From NCBI GenBank assembly GCA_900549285.1, contig URNW01000018.1:1-30708 (forward strand): a stretch of 30,708 nucleotides of DNA. The letters run 5' to 3'. The position numbers were made by a program, and so were the translations under genes. Position 1 is the stretch's first letter. Each line of letters starts with the position of its first letter. Shown piece after piece: positions 15,032 to 23,743 of this stretch. Source of the DNA: an uncultured Mycoplasmatota bacterium. Lineage in GTDB: Bacteria > Bacillota_I > Bacilli_A > RF39 > UBA660. Below the pieces are notes generated by a model. It was not told where the DNA came from and did no database searches. It saw only the letters and a list, made by a program, of their open reading frames with translations.

Positions 15032-16791
15032 AAACCGTTCTCACATTCTGCTCCTTCACTACCAGTTTCCTCTTCTAAAGCCTTAGCTACTCTTATCTTA
15101 AAAGTTTGACCTGCTACAACTCGGTAACCCTTTGGCTTAGATTGATAATATATAGTATTTGGAGCATAATCATTTGTTTCAACATATTCCACATCAACTG
15201 TTAATTCATAAGTTTCTGCAAACTCTTCTACTTGTTCTACTGTATAGCTTCCATCCGTAAAGTCAGGATATTCCGTAACTACATCAGGAATATATAATGT
15301 AATATTAGAACCAGCAGATAACTTTTCACCAGATTTCACTGATTGATCAATAATAACACCATCTTCATATTTAGTATCATCATCTTCTTCAACTTCTTTT
15401 TTCTCAATTAAAACATACAATCCTAAAGCTTCAAGTTTTCCTTTAATTTCTAAATAACTTTTACCAGTATAATCTTCAATTTCTATTTGTGTATCCCCAA
15501 GAGAAACATATAAAGTTACCACTGTACCATCTTTTCTTTTAGATCCAACAGCGGGACTAGTCCGAACTACTCTTCCCTCTTCTATTTCTGATGATGCAAC
15601 TTCCTTTTGCTCATCCGACACCGTAAATCCCTTATCTTGTAAAGCATCAATCGCCTCACTAACCGTCATATCAGTTACATCAGGAACCTCTATTTGTTTA
15701 CCACCTGTAATCATAGGAATAAAAACAATCAAAGCCGTAATACCTACCACTAAACCAGTAAATATAAATGCTAAAATAATTAATAATTTATTTTGCTTTT
15801 TCAAATCATCACCTGTTATTTTTTTTGCAATAACCTCATCTTCATGAGCCTTATCTTCTTTTTTTTCACTCTTTTCTTTTTTAGTATCCTTAACCATTTT
15901 GGCTAATTTAACATCATCCGTATCAGTCTCAGGATATTTAAAACTAATAATCGCTTCATCTCTTCTTGTATCATCTAAACAAGTAAGTAAATCTTCATGC
16001 ATTTCCCTTGCATCTTGATATCGATTTTTAGGATTTTTTGCCGTCGATCTTTTAATAATATTGACAATACTATTAGGAACATTCGGAACTTTTTCTCGAA
16101 TATCAGGAATTGGCTCTTTTAAATGCTTTAAAGCAATTTCTACTGCATTATCTCCTTTAAATGGAAGCTCTCCAGTAATAAGTTCATACATAACAATTCC
16201 CATAGAATAAATATCACTTTGTAAAGTAGAACCTTGACCACTAGCTTGTTCTGGAGGAAGGTAATGAACACTTCCCATAACAGAATTAGTTTGTGTCAGT
16301 TGAGTTGCATTCATAGCCATAGCAATACCAAAGTCAGTAATTTTAACTAAGCCATTTTCCAAAATCATAATATTTTGTGGTTTAATATCTCTATGAATAA
16401 TATAAGAATCATGAGCACAAGCCATACCATCCGTAATTTGAAGCATAATATCAACTGCTTCACTTAACGTGAGTTTTCCACGCTTTTTAAGAAGATTTTT
16501 TAAATGCTTGCCCTCAATATACTCCATAACAATGTAGTATTCTCCATCATCTTCACCAACATCATAGACTTCAACTATATTAGGATGACTAAGACTACTA
16601 GCTGCTAGTGCTTCTCTTTGAAACCGTCTTACAAATTTTTCATCATTAGATAAATCTCCCCGTAATACCTTCACAGCTACATTTCGGTCTAAAATTGTAT
16701 CATAAGCAAGATATACATTAGCCATTCCACCTTCGCCAATAGATTTAATAATTTGATAACGATCGCTAATCTTTTGACCTTTCATTATCAT
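15025..16791 (-). CDS. prkC: PASTA-domain Ser/Thr kinase PrkC
   Basis: This membrane kinase senses muropeptides or lipid II through external PASTA domains and phosphorylates cell-wall and translation targets. Of 588 aa, about 12-270 is the kinase domain: glycine loop GEGGMANV, Lys41 in AVKVL, catalytic HRD with Asp135, DFG at 153-155, and GSVHYLPPEQ. A charged juxtamembrane part is followed by one membrane segment (about 335-360). Three PASTA repeats of about 65 residues follow, starting at IEVPDVTDMT, IEIEDYTGKS and YPDFTDGSYT. The ATG at 16791 overlaps the PrpC stop by 4 nt (ATGA), with GGGAG 9 nt upstream. The pair with its antagonist phosphatase is typical of Gram-positives. Confidence 0.95.
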   Translation of the reverse strand: MIMKGQKISDRYQIIKSIGEGGMANVYLAYDTILDRNVAVKVLRGDLSNDEKFVRRFQREALAASSLSHPNIVEVYDVGEDDGEYYIVMEYIEGKHLKNLLKKRGKLTLSEAVDIMLQITDGMACAHDSYIIHRDIKPQNIMILENGLVKITDFGIAMAMNATQLTQTNSVMGSVHYLPPEQASGQGSTLQSDIYSMGIVMYELITGELPFKGDNAVEIALKHLKEPIPDIREKVPNVPNSIVNIIKRSTAKNPKNRYQDAREMHEDLLTCLDDTRRDEAIISFKYPETDTDDVKLAKMVKDTKKEKSEKKEDKAHEDEVIAKKITGDDLKKQNKLLIILAFIFTGLVVGITALIVFIPMITGGKQIEVPDVTDMTVSEAIDALQDKGFTVSDEQKEVASSEIEEGRVVRTSPAVGSKRKDGTVVTLYVSLGDTQIEIEDYTGKSYLEIKGKLEALGLYVLIEKKEVEEDDDTKYEDGVIIDQSVKSGEKLSAGSNITLYIPDVVTEYPDFTDGSYTVEQVEEFAETYELTVDVEYVETNDYAPNTIYYQSKPKGYRVVAGQTFKIRVAKALEEETGSEGAECENGLC

Positions 16792-17540
16792 GACTCTTTA
16801 CTCCCTTCATTATAAACCAAATATGCAACTGAAATATTATCAGTCCCCCCTCTAGCATTACATTTTCTAATCAATTTACTTACTTTCTCCTCAATTTCTA
16901 ATTCAGGATCATTTAATACTTTTTCTATTTGCTCTTTCGTTAACATATTTGTTAAACCATCACTACAAAGTAAAATAGAATCAAATGTCATATCCACAAC
17001 ATCAAAAATATCTAATTCTACAGTATTAGCTGCTCCTAAAGCTTTCATTAAAACATTTCTTTTAGGATGATATTTTGCTTCTTCCTCTGTTAAATTGCCA
17101 GCTTGCACAAGTAAATTAACTAAAGTATGATCTTTAGTAACTTTATGCAACTGTCCCTTTTTCATAACAAAACCAGAAGAATCACCAATATTACCAAAAA
17201 TAAGGTAATCATGTGTAAGAAGTGCAATTACAATCGTTGTACCCATACCCATAGAATCGGGATTATTATTTGCATATTCTAAAATACTTTTATTAATTTC
17301 ATTTACTGTATCGTTAAGCCAATTAACTGCATCTAATTTAGAACCAATACTAGATATTTTATTAAATCGACTTCCTAAAGCTGTAATTGCCATAGAAGAA
17401 GCAACTTCTCCTTTTCTATGACCTCCCATTCCATCACAAACAACCATTAAATATTCATTATTTGCATTTTTTAGAATCGTAACTGAATCTTCATTATGTG
17501 TTCGCACTCTTCCTGTATCTGTTAAATAAAATGATTTCAT
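16788..17540 (-). CDS. prpC: PP2C-type protein phosphatase, partner of PrkC
   Basis: It removes phosphate from PrkC and its targets. The 250-aa protein carries the metal-binding PP2C motifs RTHNEDS, VVCDGMGGHRKGEVAS, GNIGDSSGFVMKKG, KDHTLV, LCSDGLTN and GGTDNISVAY. The listed aspartates and glycines are all in place, so it should be active. I choose the ATG at 17540: it follows GGGAG at normal spacing, overlaps the rlmN stop in an ATGA, and gives the usual start KSFYLTDTGRVR. Translation is likely coupled with rlmN before it and prkC after it. Confidence 0.95.
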   Translation of the reverse strand: MKSFYLTDTGRVRTHNEDSVTILKNANNEYLMVVCDGMGGHRKGEVASSMAITALGSRFNKISSIGSKLDAVNWLNDTVNEINKSILEYANNNPDSMGMGTTIVIALLTHDYLIFGNIGDSSGFVMKKGQLHKVTKDHTLVNLLVQAGNLTEEEAKYHPKRNVLMKALGAANTVELDIFDVVDMTFDSILLCSDGLTNMLTKEQIEKVLNDPELEIEEKVSKLIRKCNARGGTDNISVAYLVYNEGSKES

Positions 17541-18556
17541 TTCTTCATACTCCCTCTTAATTGTCCACATGCTGCCTGTATATTAGAGCCAAATTCTTTT
17601 CTTACTGTAACATTGATACCTGATTTTTTCAAAGTATCATAAAATTCCTGTATTCTATTTTTACTGCTTCTTTTAAATTCTAAATGATTTGTTTCATTAT
17701 AGGGAATTAAATTAACATAAATATTCATACCCTGAAATAACTGTGCTAATTCTTTTGCACACTCTTTACTATCATTTACATTATTAAGCATAACATATTC
17801 AATCGTTACTCGTCTACTTGTAACTTGCAAATAATCTTGAATTGCCTTTAATAACATAGAAATATTATACACTTTATTGACAGGCATAAGCTCATTTCTT
17901 AAAGTATCATTAGGAGCATGAAAAGAAATAGCCAAATTAATTTGTATTGGAAGTTTTGCTAACTCATATATCTTAGGTACTAATCCACAAGTAGATAAAG
18001 TAATATGACGTGCTCCGATTCCTATTCCTTTAGCATCATTAATAATTTTAATAAAAGAAATAATATGATCAAAATTATCTAAAGGTTCTCCAATCCCCAT
18101 AATAACAACACTACTAATTCTAACGCCTAAGTCTTTTTCTACAACAAGTATTTGTTCTACCATCTCATAAGTTTCTAAATTTCTGATTTTCTTTTGTCTT
18201 CCTGATTCACAGAAACGACATCCCATATTACAACCAACTTGAGAAGAAATGCAAATACTTGTTCCATAATCATGCATCATAATAACTGCTTCTACAAATT
18301 CTTGATCATGTAAACGAAAGAGATACTTTTTTGTAAGTTCATCTTCTTCTTTTTTTTCTATCTTAATAAAATCTAAAATAAAATCTTTTTTTAAACGTTC
18401 CCTAACTTCCTTTTTGATATTACTAAACCCTTCAATATCAAATATTCTTTTTTGATAAAGCCATTCAAATACTTGAGTTGCTTTAAACTTTTTCTCATCA
18501 ATACTCAAAAAATAATTTTCTAACTCATCCTTAGTAACATTCATTAAATTATTCAT
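17537..18556 (-). CDS. rlmN: Dual-specificity 23S rRNA A2503 / tRNA A37 methyltransferase RlmN
   Basis: RlmN is a radical-SAM enzyme that makes 2-methyladenosine at A2503 of 23S rRNA and at A37 of some tRNAs. The 339-aa protein has the [4Fe-4S] motif as Cys109, Cys113 and Cys116 in QVGCNMGCRFC, preceded by CISSQ. Cys330 in QAACGQLRGS is the cysteine that takes part in methyl transfer. Other family signs are VIMMHDYGTSICIS, VIMGIGEPLDNFD, ARHITLSTCGLVPKI and LAISFHAPNDTLR. It starts 4 nt after the stop of the preceding anchored protein and overlaps prpC by 4 nt. A second ATG four codons later is possible. Confidence 0.96.
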   Translation of the reverse strand: MNNLMNVTKDELENYFLSIDEKKFKATQVFEWLYQKRIFDIEGFSNIKKEVRERLKKDFILDFIKIEKKEEDELTKKYLFRLHDQEFVEAVIMMHDYGTSICISSQVGCNMGCRFCESGRQKKIRNLETYEMVEQILVVEKDLGVRISSVVIMGIGEPLDNFDHIISFIKIINDAKGIGIGARHITLSTCGLVPKIYELAKLPIQINLAISFHAPNDTLRNELMPVNKVYNISMLLKAIQDYLQVTSRRVTIEYVMLNNVNDSKECAKELAQLFQGMNIYVNLIPYNETNHLEFKRSSKNRIQEFYDTLKKSGINVTVRKEFGSNIQAACGQLRGSMKK

Positions 18557-18560
18557 TCTT

Positions 18561-19274
18561 CTACTCCTCTAAATTAGAAAAAGTTAACAAATAAGATACC
18601 GTTCCATCTAAAGAAACAACTGAAATATCGGTAATTTTTGTTTCATCTTTACTAATATTAATTGTATAACGATAATAAGAATCTACCGCATAATATACAG
18701 GATATCCATAATTTCCCGTATCCTTTTGTAACTCAAGTTCTTTCATAATATCAAACAAATATGATAACTCTAAATATTTTTCTTCTATATTTTGATAAAT
18801 TTCATCACTCAAAACTTTTTCTTCGCCATTTACTTGATAAATTCCTGTACTATCTTTATAGTATTTAATAACACCATTTCCACTTTCATTATTATAATTC
18901 TTATAACCTTCTTCATAATTTTCATATTTAGTCCCATCAAATAAATAACTACCACTACTATTTTCAACATAATACTTATAATGATAAGTACCATTTAATA
19001 AATCTTGCTGCATATCCAAAATCGCCTCAAGATTAAGTTCTGTTTTATCAGGTACTTTCGTCTCTTCCGCAGAATCATCTTCATAAGATTGAGGATCCTG
19101 ATAATTACTTGTTATCATAGACGAAACAATAAGAAAAATAAATAAAGCAACAAAGAAAATTCCCCAATAAATAAGTTTTAAATAAGCTCTTCCTTTAGGA
19201 GTTTCTTTCATTTTTTTCTTCCACACTTTAAATTTACTAGGTGTTTTTTCTTTTTTAAGCTTTTTTGTTTCCAT
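18561..19274 (-). CDS. Unknown membrane-anchored extracellular protein within the fmt-rlmN cluster
   Basis: I do not recognise this 237-aa protein. A very basic start (KKLKKEKTPSKFKVWKKKMK) is followed by one membrane segment (about 33-55). The rest, about 180 residues rich in Tyr, Asn and Glu, should be outside. It has repeated short beta-like stretches (LLNGTYHYKYYVENSSG, YYAVDSYYRYTINISK). Its topology and size resemble the protein at 22963-23694, but I see no clear sequence match. In many Firmicutes rsmB lies at this place between fmt and rlmN; here this gene takes that position. The spacing is tight (10 nt after fmt, 4 nt before rlmN), so it belongs to the operon. A role near the cell wall with PrkC is conceivable but unproven. 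Confidence 0.75.
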   Translation of the reverse strand: METKKLKKEKTPSKFKVWKKKMKETPKGRAYLKLIYWGIFFVALFIFLIVSSMITSNYQDPQSYEDDSAEETKVPDKTELNLEAILDMQQDLLNGTYHYKYYVENSSGSYLFDGTKYENYEEGYKNYNNESGNGVIKYYKDSTGIYQVNGEEKVLSDEIYQNIEEKYLELSYLFDIMKELELQKDTGNYGYPVYYAVDSYYRYTINISKDETKITDISVVSLDGTVSYLLTFSNLEE

Positions 19275-19284
19275 AAAATAACCT

Positions 19285-20211
19285 CTATTCCACTATTTGA
19301 TTTAATAAATTTTCTTTTTTTATTCCATTTAAATAATCTCGTACATTCATTTCTTTCTTTCCAAAAGGCTTCAATTTTGTTACATAAAAAACTTTATCAG
19401 AACAAGCTATTCCAATTGCATCTTTTTTAATCTCACAAATGCACCCTACATCTTTTTTAGCGTCCTCTCCAACATACCCTTCTATTACTTTAATCTCTTC
19501 TCCATTTAAAACAAAATTAGCCAAAGGCTCAATATTTAAAGCACGTATTTGATTATATATTTCTAAAGCTTTTTTATGAAAATCAAGACGTTCATCTTCT
19601 CTTTTAATAATTCTCGCATAAGTAGCCATATGATCATCTTGTTTTACCCGCTTATTCGTTCCATCAATAATACTAGGTAATACTCTTTCTAACAATTCTG
19701 CACCTGTTTTACTCAACTTTAAACTTAAAGTACTTAAAGTATCCTTACTATCAATTAAAACTTTTTCGCTATCAATCATATCTCCTGTATCCATACCTTC
19801 ATCCATATACATGATAGTAATGCCAGTTTCTTTTTCACCATTCATAATAGCATGCTGTATAGGAGCACCACCTCGATACTTAGGAAGTAAAGAAGCATGA
19901 ACATTAATACATCCCAATCTTGGAATATCAAGTACTCCTTTAGGAACAATCTGACCATAAGCACAGGTTACAATCAAATCAGGCTTATATTTTTTTATCT
20001 CTTCATAATCTTCTCTTATCTTAATAGGTTGAAAAACAGGAATATTATATTTTAAAGCCTCCTCTTTAACAGGAGAAAATGTAAGAACTTTTTTTCTTCC
20101 TACATATTTATCAGGTTGGGTAACAACTAACAGCACTTCCGTATTCTTAATTAATGTATCAAGAATAGGAACAGCAAATTCTGGAGTTCCCATAAAAATC
20201 GTTTTAATCAT
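19285..20211 (-). CDS. fmt: Methionyl-tRNA formyltransferase
   Basis: It formylates initiator Met-tRNA using 10-formyltetrahydrofolate. The 308-aa protein has the start IKTIFMGTPEFAVPIL, the active-site Asn103 and His105 in GCINVHASLLPKYRGGAPI, and the catalytic Asp144 in MDEGMDTGDM. A C-terminal tRNA-binding domain follows (about 205-305). It starts at an ATG preceded by GGTGATATAA, with a TATAAT box upstream (20223-20228), and it is the first gene of the cluster. In Bacillus the order is priA-def-fmt-rsmB-rlmN-prpC-prkC-rsgA-rpe; here priA and def are absent upstream and rsmB is replaced. Confidence 0.95.
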   Translation of the reverse strand: MIKTIFMGTPEFAVPILDTLIKNTEVLLVVTQPDKYVGRKKVLTFSPVKEEALKYNIPVFQPIKIREDYEEIKKYKPDLIVTCAYGQIVPKGVLDIPRLGCINVHASLLPKYRGGAPIQHAIMNGEKETGITIMYMDEGMDTGDMIDSEKVLIDSKDTLSTLSLKLSKTGAELLERVLPSIIDGTNKRVKQDDHMATYARIIKREDERLDFHKKALEIYNQIRALNIEPLANFVLNGEEIKVIEGYVGEDAKKDVGCICEIKKDAIGIACSDKVFYVTKLKPFGKKEMNVRDYLNGIKKENLLNQIVE

Positions 20212-20222
20212 TTATATCACCA

Positions 20223-20228
20223 ATTATA
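20223..20228 (-). promoter_or_regulatory. -10 box upstream of fmt
   Basis: A perfect TATAAT 12 nt before the fmt start, in ATTTTATTTGATAAAATATAAT; no good -35 is visible. ATTTTAT/ATAAAAT forms a small inverted repeat around the upstream side of the box. Confidence 0.4.
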
Positions 20229-20267
20229 TTTTATCAAATAAAATATCATCCGTCTATTAACACTCTC

Positions 20268-20297
20268 AAAAAAAAGTTACCTTTCTGGAAGATAACT
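20268..20297 (-). terminator. Terminator of the YetF-like gene
   Basis: AGTTA (20293-20297 on the minus strand) and CTT pair with AAG and TAACT (20275-20279) around a small loop, followed by TTTTTTTT. It lies about 65 nt past the stop codon of the gene at 20362. Confidence 0.7.
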
Positions 20298-20361
20298 CTA
20301 TATTTACATATTATTTACAATCAAACCCTATTAAACAATACCAAAGAAATCATTTATACAA

Positions 20362-21012
20362 TTATTTAATAGTTTCATTTTTCTTGACAAGATATATTTT
20401 ACCACTTTTATAAAAAGCATAAAATACATCTTTTACCCTTAATTTCTTTTTATCTAATTCTCTTTCTAACCAAGGCTTCGTTTTGTGAATATATCTAAGA
20501 GCTTTATCTTGAATAGACCCATCTACTATTAGAGGCATTGGATAAGCACTTTTAATTTTAAAAAAATTATATTTAAATATAGATAATTTTCCATTAGGCT
20601 CTAAAAAAGCATATTCTACATCTTCAATATTTCTAACTTCTTTTTGTCTTAAACTTAAAAGTAAGTCATCCATACTATATCTTTGTTTAACCATTTCATG
20701 ATAATTTATTTTTCCATTTACAATTATTAAAGAAGGTTTCCCACCAAAAATAGTTCTAAAAGTTCTTGATTTAATAGATATGTAAGCAAGCAATAATTCT
20801 AAAATAACTAAAAGCGTAATAGGTGCTACTGTAAGAACTATTGAGTCATTACTATTTTCAATGCTAATTGCTACTAACTCTGCTATTAAGATAGAGACAA
20901 TAAGATCAATAATTCCAAGTTGCCCCACTTCCCTTTTTCCCATAATCCGATAAGCAAGAGTAATAAAAAAATAAAAGAATAAAGTTCTAGTAATAACTGT
21001 AAATAATTCCAT
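20362..21012 (-). CDS. YetF-like (DUF421) membrane protein
   Basis: The 216-aa protein has three membrane segments in its first 80 residues, with the family sequence RIMGKREVGQLGIIDLIVSI between the first and second. The soluble part carries LIIVNGKINYHEM, YSMDDLLLSLRQ and IEDVEYAFLEPNGKLSIFK, characteristic of DUF421. In Bacillus, family members such as YetF and YrbG are linked to spore or cell-envelope properties; the biochemical function is unknown. It starts at an ATG after AGGTGATTATTTT and is divergent from the TIGR04086-type gene. It has its own terminator and so seems to be a single-gene unit. Confidence 0.88.
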   Translation of the reverse strand: MELFTVITRTLFFYFFITLAYRIMGKREVGQLGIIDLIVSILIAELVAISIENSNDSIVLTVAPITLLVILELLLAYISIKSRTFRTIFGGKPSLIIVNGKINYHEMVKQRYSMDDLLLSLRQKEVRNIEDVEYAFLEPNGKLSIFKYNFFKIKSAYPMPLIVDGSIQDKALRYIHKTKPWLERELDKKKLRVKDVFYAFYKSGKIYLVKKNETIK

Positions 21013-21089
21013 AAAATAATCACCTACAATTATTATGTAAAAAGGAATAATATTTTAATCATGTAATATAGTTTAATAGGTGATTTTTT

Positions 21090-21470
21090 ATGAATAAAAT
21101 ACTTGAATACTTAAAATACTTTGGTTTATTTTTTATATTTATTATTATAATAGCTATAATTTCTTCCCTAATTAATTTAACAGGATTAAAGAGTATTACA
21201 ATTAGCAAAATTTCAATAATATTAACAGCAATTAGTTTTCTTATAATATCTCTTATAGCTAGCAAAAAAACAAAAGAAAGAGGAATCATAATTGGTTTAA
21301 AATTAGGATTATCTTTTATAACCATATTAATATTAATCAATCTAATCATTTTTAAAAGTCCCTTTAATATTGATAGATTAATATACTATATAATTTTAAT
21401 AATTAGTAGTCTTTTAGGAGGCTCTTTAGGAAAAAATATTAAATTAAAAAATACTAAGAAATTAAATTAA
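21090..21470 (+). CDS. TIGR04086-type small membrane protein
   Basis: The 126-aa protein is almost entirely hydrophobic, with four predicted membrane segments (about 8-28, 38-57, 67-86 and 95-113) and short charged loops. Size, topology and SLLGGSLGKNIKLKN at the end fit the TIGR04086 (YrzE-like) family. In many Firmicutes that family is found near tgt, as here. The assignment is moderate because such proteins have few fixed residues. It starts at an ATG with AGGTGATTTTTT in front. Its stop codon overlaps the end of the converging small gene by 17 nt, inside a two-way terminator. Confidence 0.75.
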   Translation: MNKILEYLKYFGLFFIFIIIIAIISSLINLTGLKSITISKISIILTAISFLIISLIASKKTKERGIIIGLKLGLSFITILILINLIIFKSPFNIDRLIYYIILIISSLLGGSLGKNIKLKNTKKLN

Positions 21471-21484
21471 TTTTCTTAGTATTT
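21449..21484. terminator. Two-way terminator shared by converging genes
   Basis: AAATACTAAGAAA (21449-21461) pairs perfectly with TTTCTTAGTATTT (21472-21484). A-rich and T-rich flanks on both sides give a T run in either direction. Both stop codons lie within it. Confidence 0.65.
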
Positions 21485-21756
21485 AAATCAATAGAGGAAG
21501 CCTCATCATAATACTTCTTAGTAATAGGATTTGTTAATTTGTCTTTTAGATATTGTTTATCATATAAATCTTTTAATGTTACATTACTTCCACAATCATC
21601 ATTTAAATAACATTCTTTTGCATAATAAGCAAACTCGTTTTCCACAACTTTTATTAACTTTTCATTATGTTGCTTATGAACTTTATAAATAGTAGGAATA
21701 ATAATCATACCTGCAATAATTGCAATAGTAAGAATAATTACTTTCTTATTACTCAT
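21454..21756 (-). CDS. Small anchored or exported protein, pilin-like C-terminal part
   Basis: The 100-aa protein begins MSNKKVIILTIAIIAGMIIIP, one N-terminal hydrophobic helix. The rest carries LIKVVENEFAYYAKECYLND and LKDLYDKQYLKDKLTNPIT, which recalls the small secreted pilin-like proteins of Firmicutes with a '..LY..GYL....NP.T' pattern. There is no prepilin peptidase site (no GFTLxE), so it would be anchored by its first helix. Two cysteines (ECYLNDDC) may form a disulphide. The ATG at 21756 overlaps the tgt stop codon by 8 nt and follows GGTGA, so translation is coupled to tgt. Function is unknown. Confidence 0.75.
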   Translation of the reverse strand: MSNKKVIILTIAIIAGMIIIPTIYKVHKQHNEKLIKVVENEFAYYAKECYLNDDCGSNVTLKDLYDKQYLKDKLTNPITKKYYDEASSIDLNTKKINLIS

Positions 21757-22870
21757 TTTTATCACCATAATAATCCCTTATAAATTGCTCTTTTAATTCT
21801 AAAAGATTATCATTTTTAATTGCTTCTCTTATTTCTTCCATTAAATGAGTCAAAAAGCGAATATTATGAATAGATAATAATCTAGCACCCAAAGTTTCAT
21901 TAGATTGAATTAAATGCTTTATATAAGCTTTTGTATAATGTTTACAAGCATAGCAATCACATACCTCACTTACTGGTGTAAAATCTTCTTTATATTTAGC
22001 ATTTTTTAGATTAATTTTCCCATATTTAGTTAAAGCATGTCCATGACGAGCAAGTCTAGTTGGAGAAACACAATCAAATATATCAATTCCTCGAATTGTA
22101 TTTTCAATTAAATCAATTGGATCTCCAACTCCCATTAAATAACGTATTTTATCTTCTGGCATATATTTAGTAGCATATCCTACCATTTGATACATAGTAG
22201 GTTTATCTTCTCCTACACTAGTTCCTCCAACAGAATATCCATCAAAATCCATTTTAGCAAGTTCTAAAGCACAATGCTTTCTTAAATCTTCATAATTACC
22301 ACCTTGAACAATACCAAATAACATTTGATTTGGATTATTATGAACATTCATACCTCTTTTAGCCCACCTAATTGTTCTTTCAGTGCTTTTTTTACAATAT
22401 TCATAAGTAGCAGGATATCCTATACATTCATCAAAACTCATAGCAATATCACTATCAAGTTTATTTTGAATCTCAATTGATTTTTCTGGAGTAAGGAAAA
22501 GAGAATCACCATTTAATTGATTTTTAAAATGAACTCCTTCTTCAGAAATATCTTTAGGACTAGCTAAAGAGAATACTTGAAATCCCCCACTATCCGTTAA
22601 AATAGGTTGATCCCAATTCATAAATTGATGTAATCCTCCCGCATGAGCAATCACATCTTCACCAGGTCTAAGCCATAAATGATAAGTATTAGCTAAAATA
22701 ATTCCTGCATGAACCTCTTTAAGTTCTTCAGGAGCTAATGTTTTAACAGTAGCTTGTGTTCCAACGGGCATAAACATTGGAGTCTCATACTTAATTCCAT
22801 TATATACAAAAGATCCTAAACGAGCCTGAGTATTTTTTTCTTTTTTTTCTAATTTAAAAGTAAATTTCAC
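21749..22870 (-). CDS. tgt: tRNA-guanine transglycosylase (queuine/preQ1)
   Basis: It replaces G34 by preQ1 in tRNAs with GUN anticodons, the first committed step on tRNA toward queuosine. The 373-aa protein has the nucleophile region ILTDSGGFQVFSL with Asp93, SFDECIGYP, FGIVQGGNYEDLR, GYSVGGTSVGE, YLMGVGDPIDLIENT, and FDCVSPTRLARHGHALTKYG. The zinc site is in CDCYACKHYTKAYIKHL plus a later His. The start is a GTG at 22870, because AGGTGG lies 5 nt upstream; a GTG three codons before falls inside that site. A promoter is at 22888-22916. No queuosine synthesis genes are in the window, so the source of preQ1 is not seen. Confidence 0.95.
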   Translation of the reverse strand: MKFTFKLEKKEKNTQARLGSFVYNGIKYETPMFMPVGTQATVKTLAPEELKEVHAGIILANTYHLWLRPGEDVIAHAGGLHQFMNWDQPILTDSGGFQVFSLASPKDISEEGVHFKNQLNGDSLFLTPEKSIEIQNKLDSDIAMSFDECIGYPATYEYCKKSTERTIRWAKRGMNVHNNPNQMLFGIVQGGNYEDLRKHCALELAKMDFDGYSVGGTSVGEDKPTMYQMVGYATKYMPEDKIRYLMGVGDPIDLIENTIRGIDIFDCVSPTRLARHGHALTKYGKINLKNAKYKEDFTPVSEVCDCYACKHYTKAYIKHLIQSNETLGARLLSIHNIRFLTHLMEEIREAIKNDNLLELKEQFIRDYYGDKNE

Positions 22871-22887
22871 TTCAACCACCTAAATTA

Positions 22888-22916
22888 ATTATAAAATATT
22901 TAAAATAAAATTACAA
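22888..22916 (-). promoter_or_regulatory. Promoter of tgt
   Basis: TTGTAA (22911-22916), 17 nt, then TATAAT (22888-22893), followed within 10 nt by the AGGTGG binding site. A preQ1 riboswitch was looked for and is not possible here because the leader is too short. Confidence 0.6.
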
Positions 22917-22944
22917 TCAAAAACCTTATATCTATATAACACAT

Positions 22945-22971
22945 AAAAAAAGAAATTATAAATTATTCTTT
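22945..22971 (-). terminator. Weak terminator of the anchored protein at 22963
   Basis: AAAGAA/TTCTTT arms (22966-22971 and 22949-22954), AT-rich loop, then a short T run on the minus strand. It overlaps the stop codon. Confidence 0.45.
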
Positions 22972-23694
22972 ATTAGAACAAATAATTTCTTCATTTTCTA
23001 TAAATTCTTTTGCACTAACTTTTTGTTTTAATTTTTTCTTAAACTTTCCATCCTGATAAGTATAAGTATAATAAGCTTCAACTATGTCTTGATCATCCGC
23101 ATTACAAATACTTTCTTTATGATAGTTAATATTATTAGATACTCTTGTAGCATAAAGGGTAATCACATTATCATCATAAGTAATAAATTCTGTATAATCT
23201 TTAATAAGCATATCATCTTCATCAATTGCTTTTTCTTCTAAAACAATATTTCCTTTGGTATCAATAGCATAAAGAGTTGTTGTTCTTCCAAGCGTTCCAT
23301 CTGTAAAAGTAAATACAATCACATCATCAATTACATTAAAATTTAAAAATATAGGATAATCCGCACTACCATTTTCCTCTATTTTAAGACCATTTTCATA
23401 ATAAAATTCATTTCCATTAATAGTAGCTTTAATAGCATCAGGATATCCATTTTCTTTAAAGTTCACAAATTGAAACTCTAAAACTTGATCTTCACCATTA
23501 ACTTGTAAAACTTTCTTACAATAAATTGCATTTTCTTCTTCACAGCCACTAACAACTAAAGCTCCTTCATTTACCCGTACACGAACTCCTTCTGCTCTTA
23601 AATGTGAATCTTCAAACTTATAAATACTTGCAAAAATAATTAATCCTACCAAAATAACTATAACAATTAAAACTCCTACTACTTTTTTCTTCAT
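22963..23694 (-). CDS. Unknown membrane-anchored extracellular protein
   Basis: I do not recognise this 243-aa protein. It begins MKKKVVGVLIVIVILVGLII, a single membrane anchor without a lipobox, and the rest should be outside the cell. The outer part looks all-beta with repeated strand-turn patterns (VLEFQFVNFKENGYPDAI, TTTLYAIDTKGNIVLEEKAI), as in proteins with a beta-propeller-like or immunoglobulin-like outer domain. Four cysteines are spread over it. It has its own promoter (23712-23740) and an AGGAGG binding site, and it lies downstream of the Xer recombinase gene without clear linkage. Confidence 0.75.
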   Translation of the reverse strand: MKKKVVGVLIVIVILVGLIIFASIYKFEDSHLRAEGVRVRVNEGALVVSGCEEENAIYCKKVLQVNGEDQVLEFQFVNFKENGYPDAIKATINGNEFYYENGLKIEENGSADYPIFLNFNVIDDVIVFTFTDGTLGRTTTLYAIDTKGNIVLEEKAIDEDDMLIKDYTEFITYDDNVITLYATRVSNNINYHKESICNADDQDIVEAYYTYTYQDGKFKKKLKQKVSAKEFIENEEIICSNKE

Positions 23695-23711
23695 TCCTAC
23701 CTCCTATCAAA

Positions 23712-23740
23712 ATTATAAAAAAAGAATAAATAATTTTCAA
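23712..23740 (-). promoter_or_regulatory. Promoter of the anchored protein at 22963-23694
   Basis: TTGAAA (23735-23740), 17 nt, TATAAT (23712-23717). The start lies just before the AGGAGG binding site. Confidence 0.7.
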
Positions 23741-23743
23741 GCA

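Noticed and set aside
22871..22962. preQ1 riboswitch in front of tgt
   Set aside because: The promoter lies directly before the binding site, so no leader of sufficient length is transcribed.
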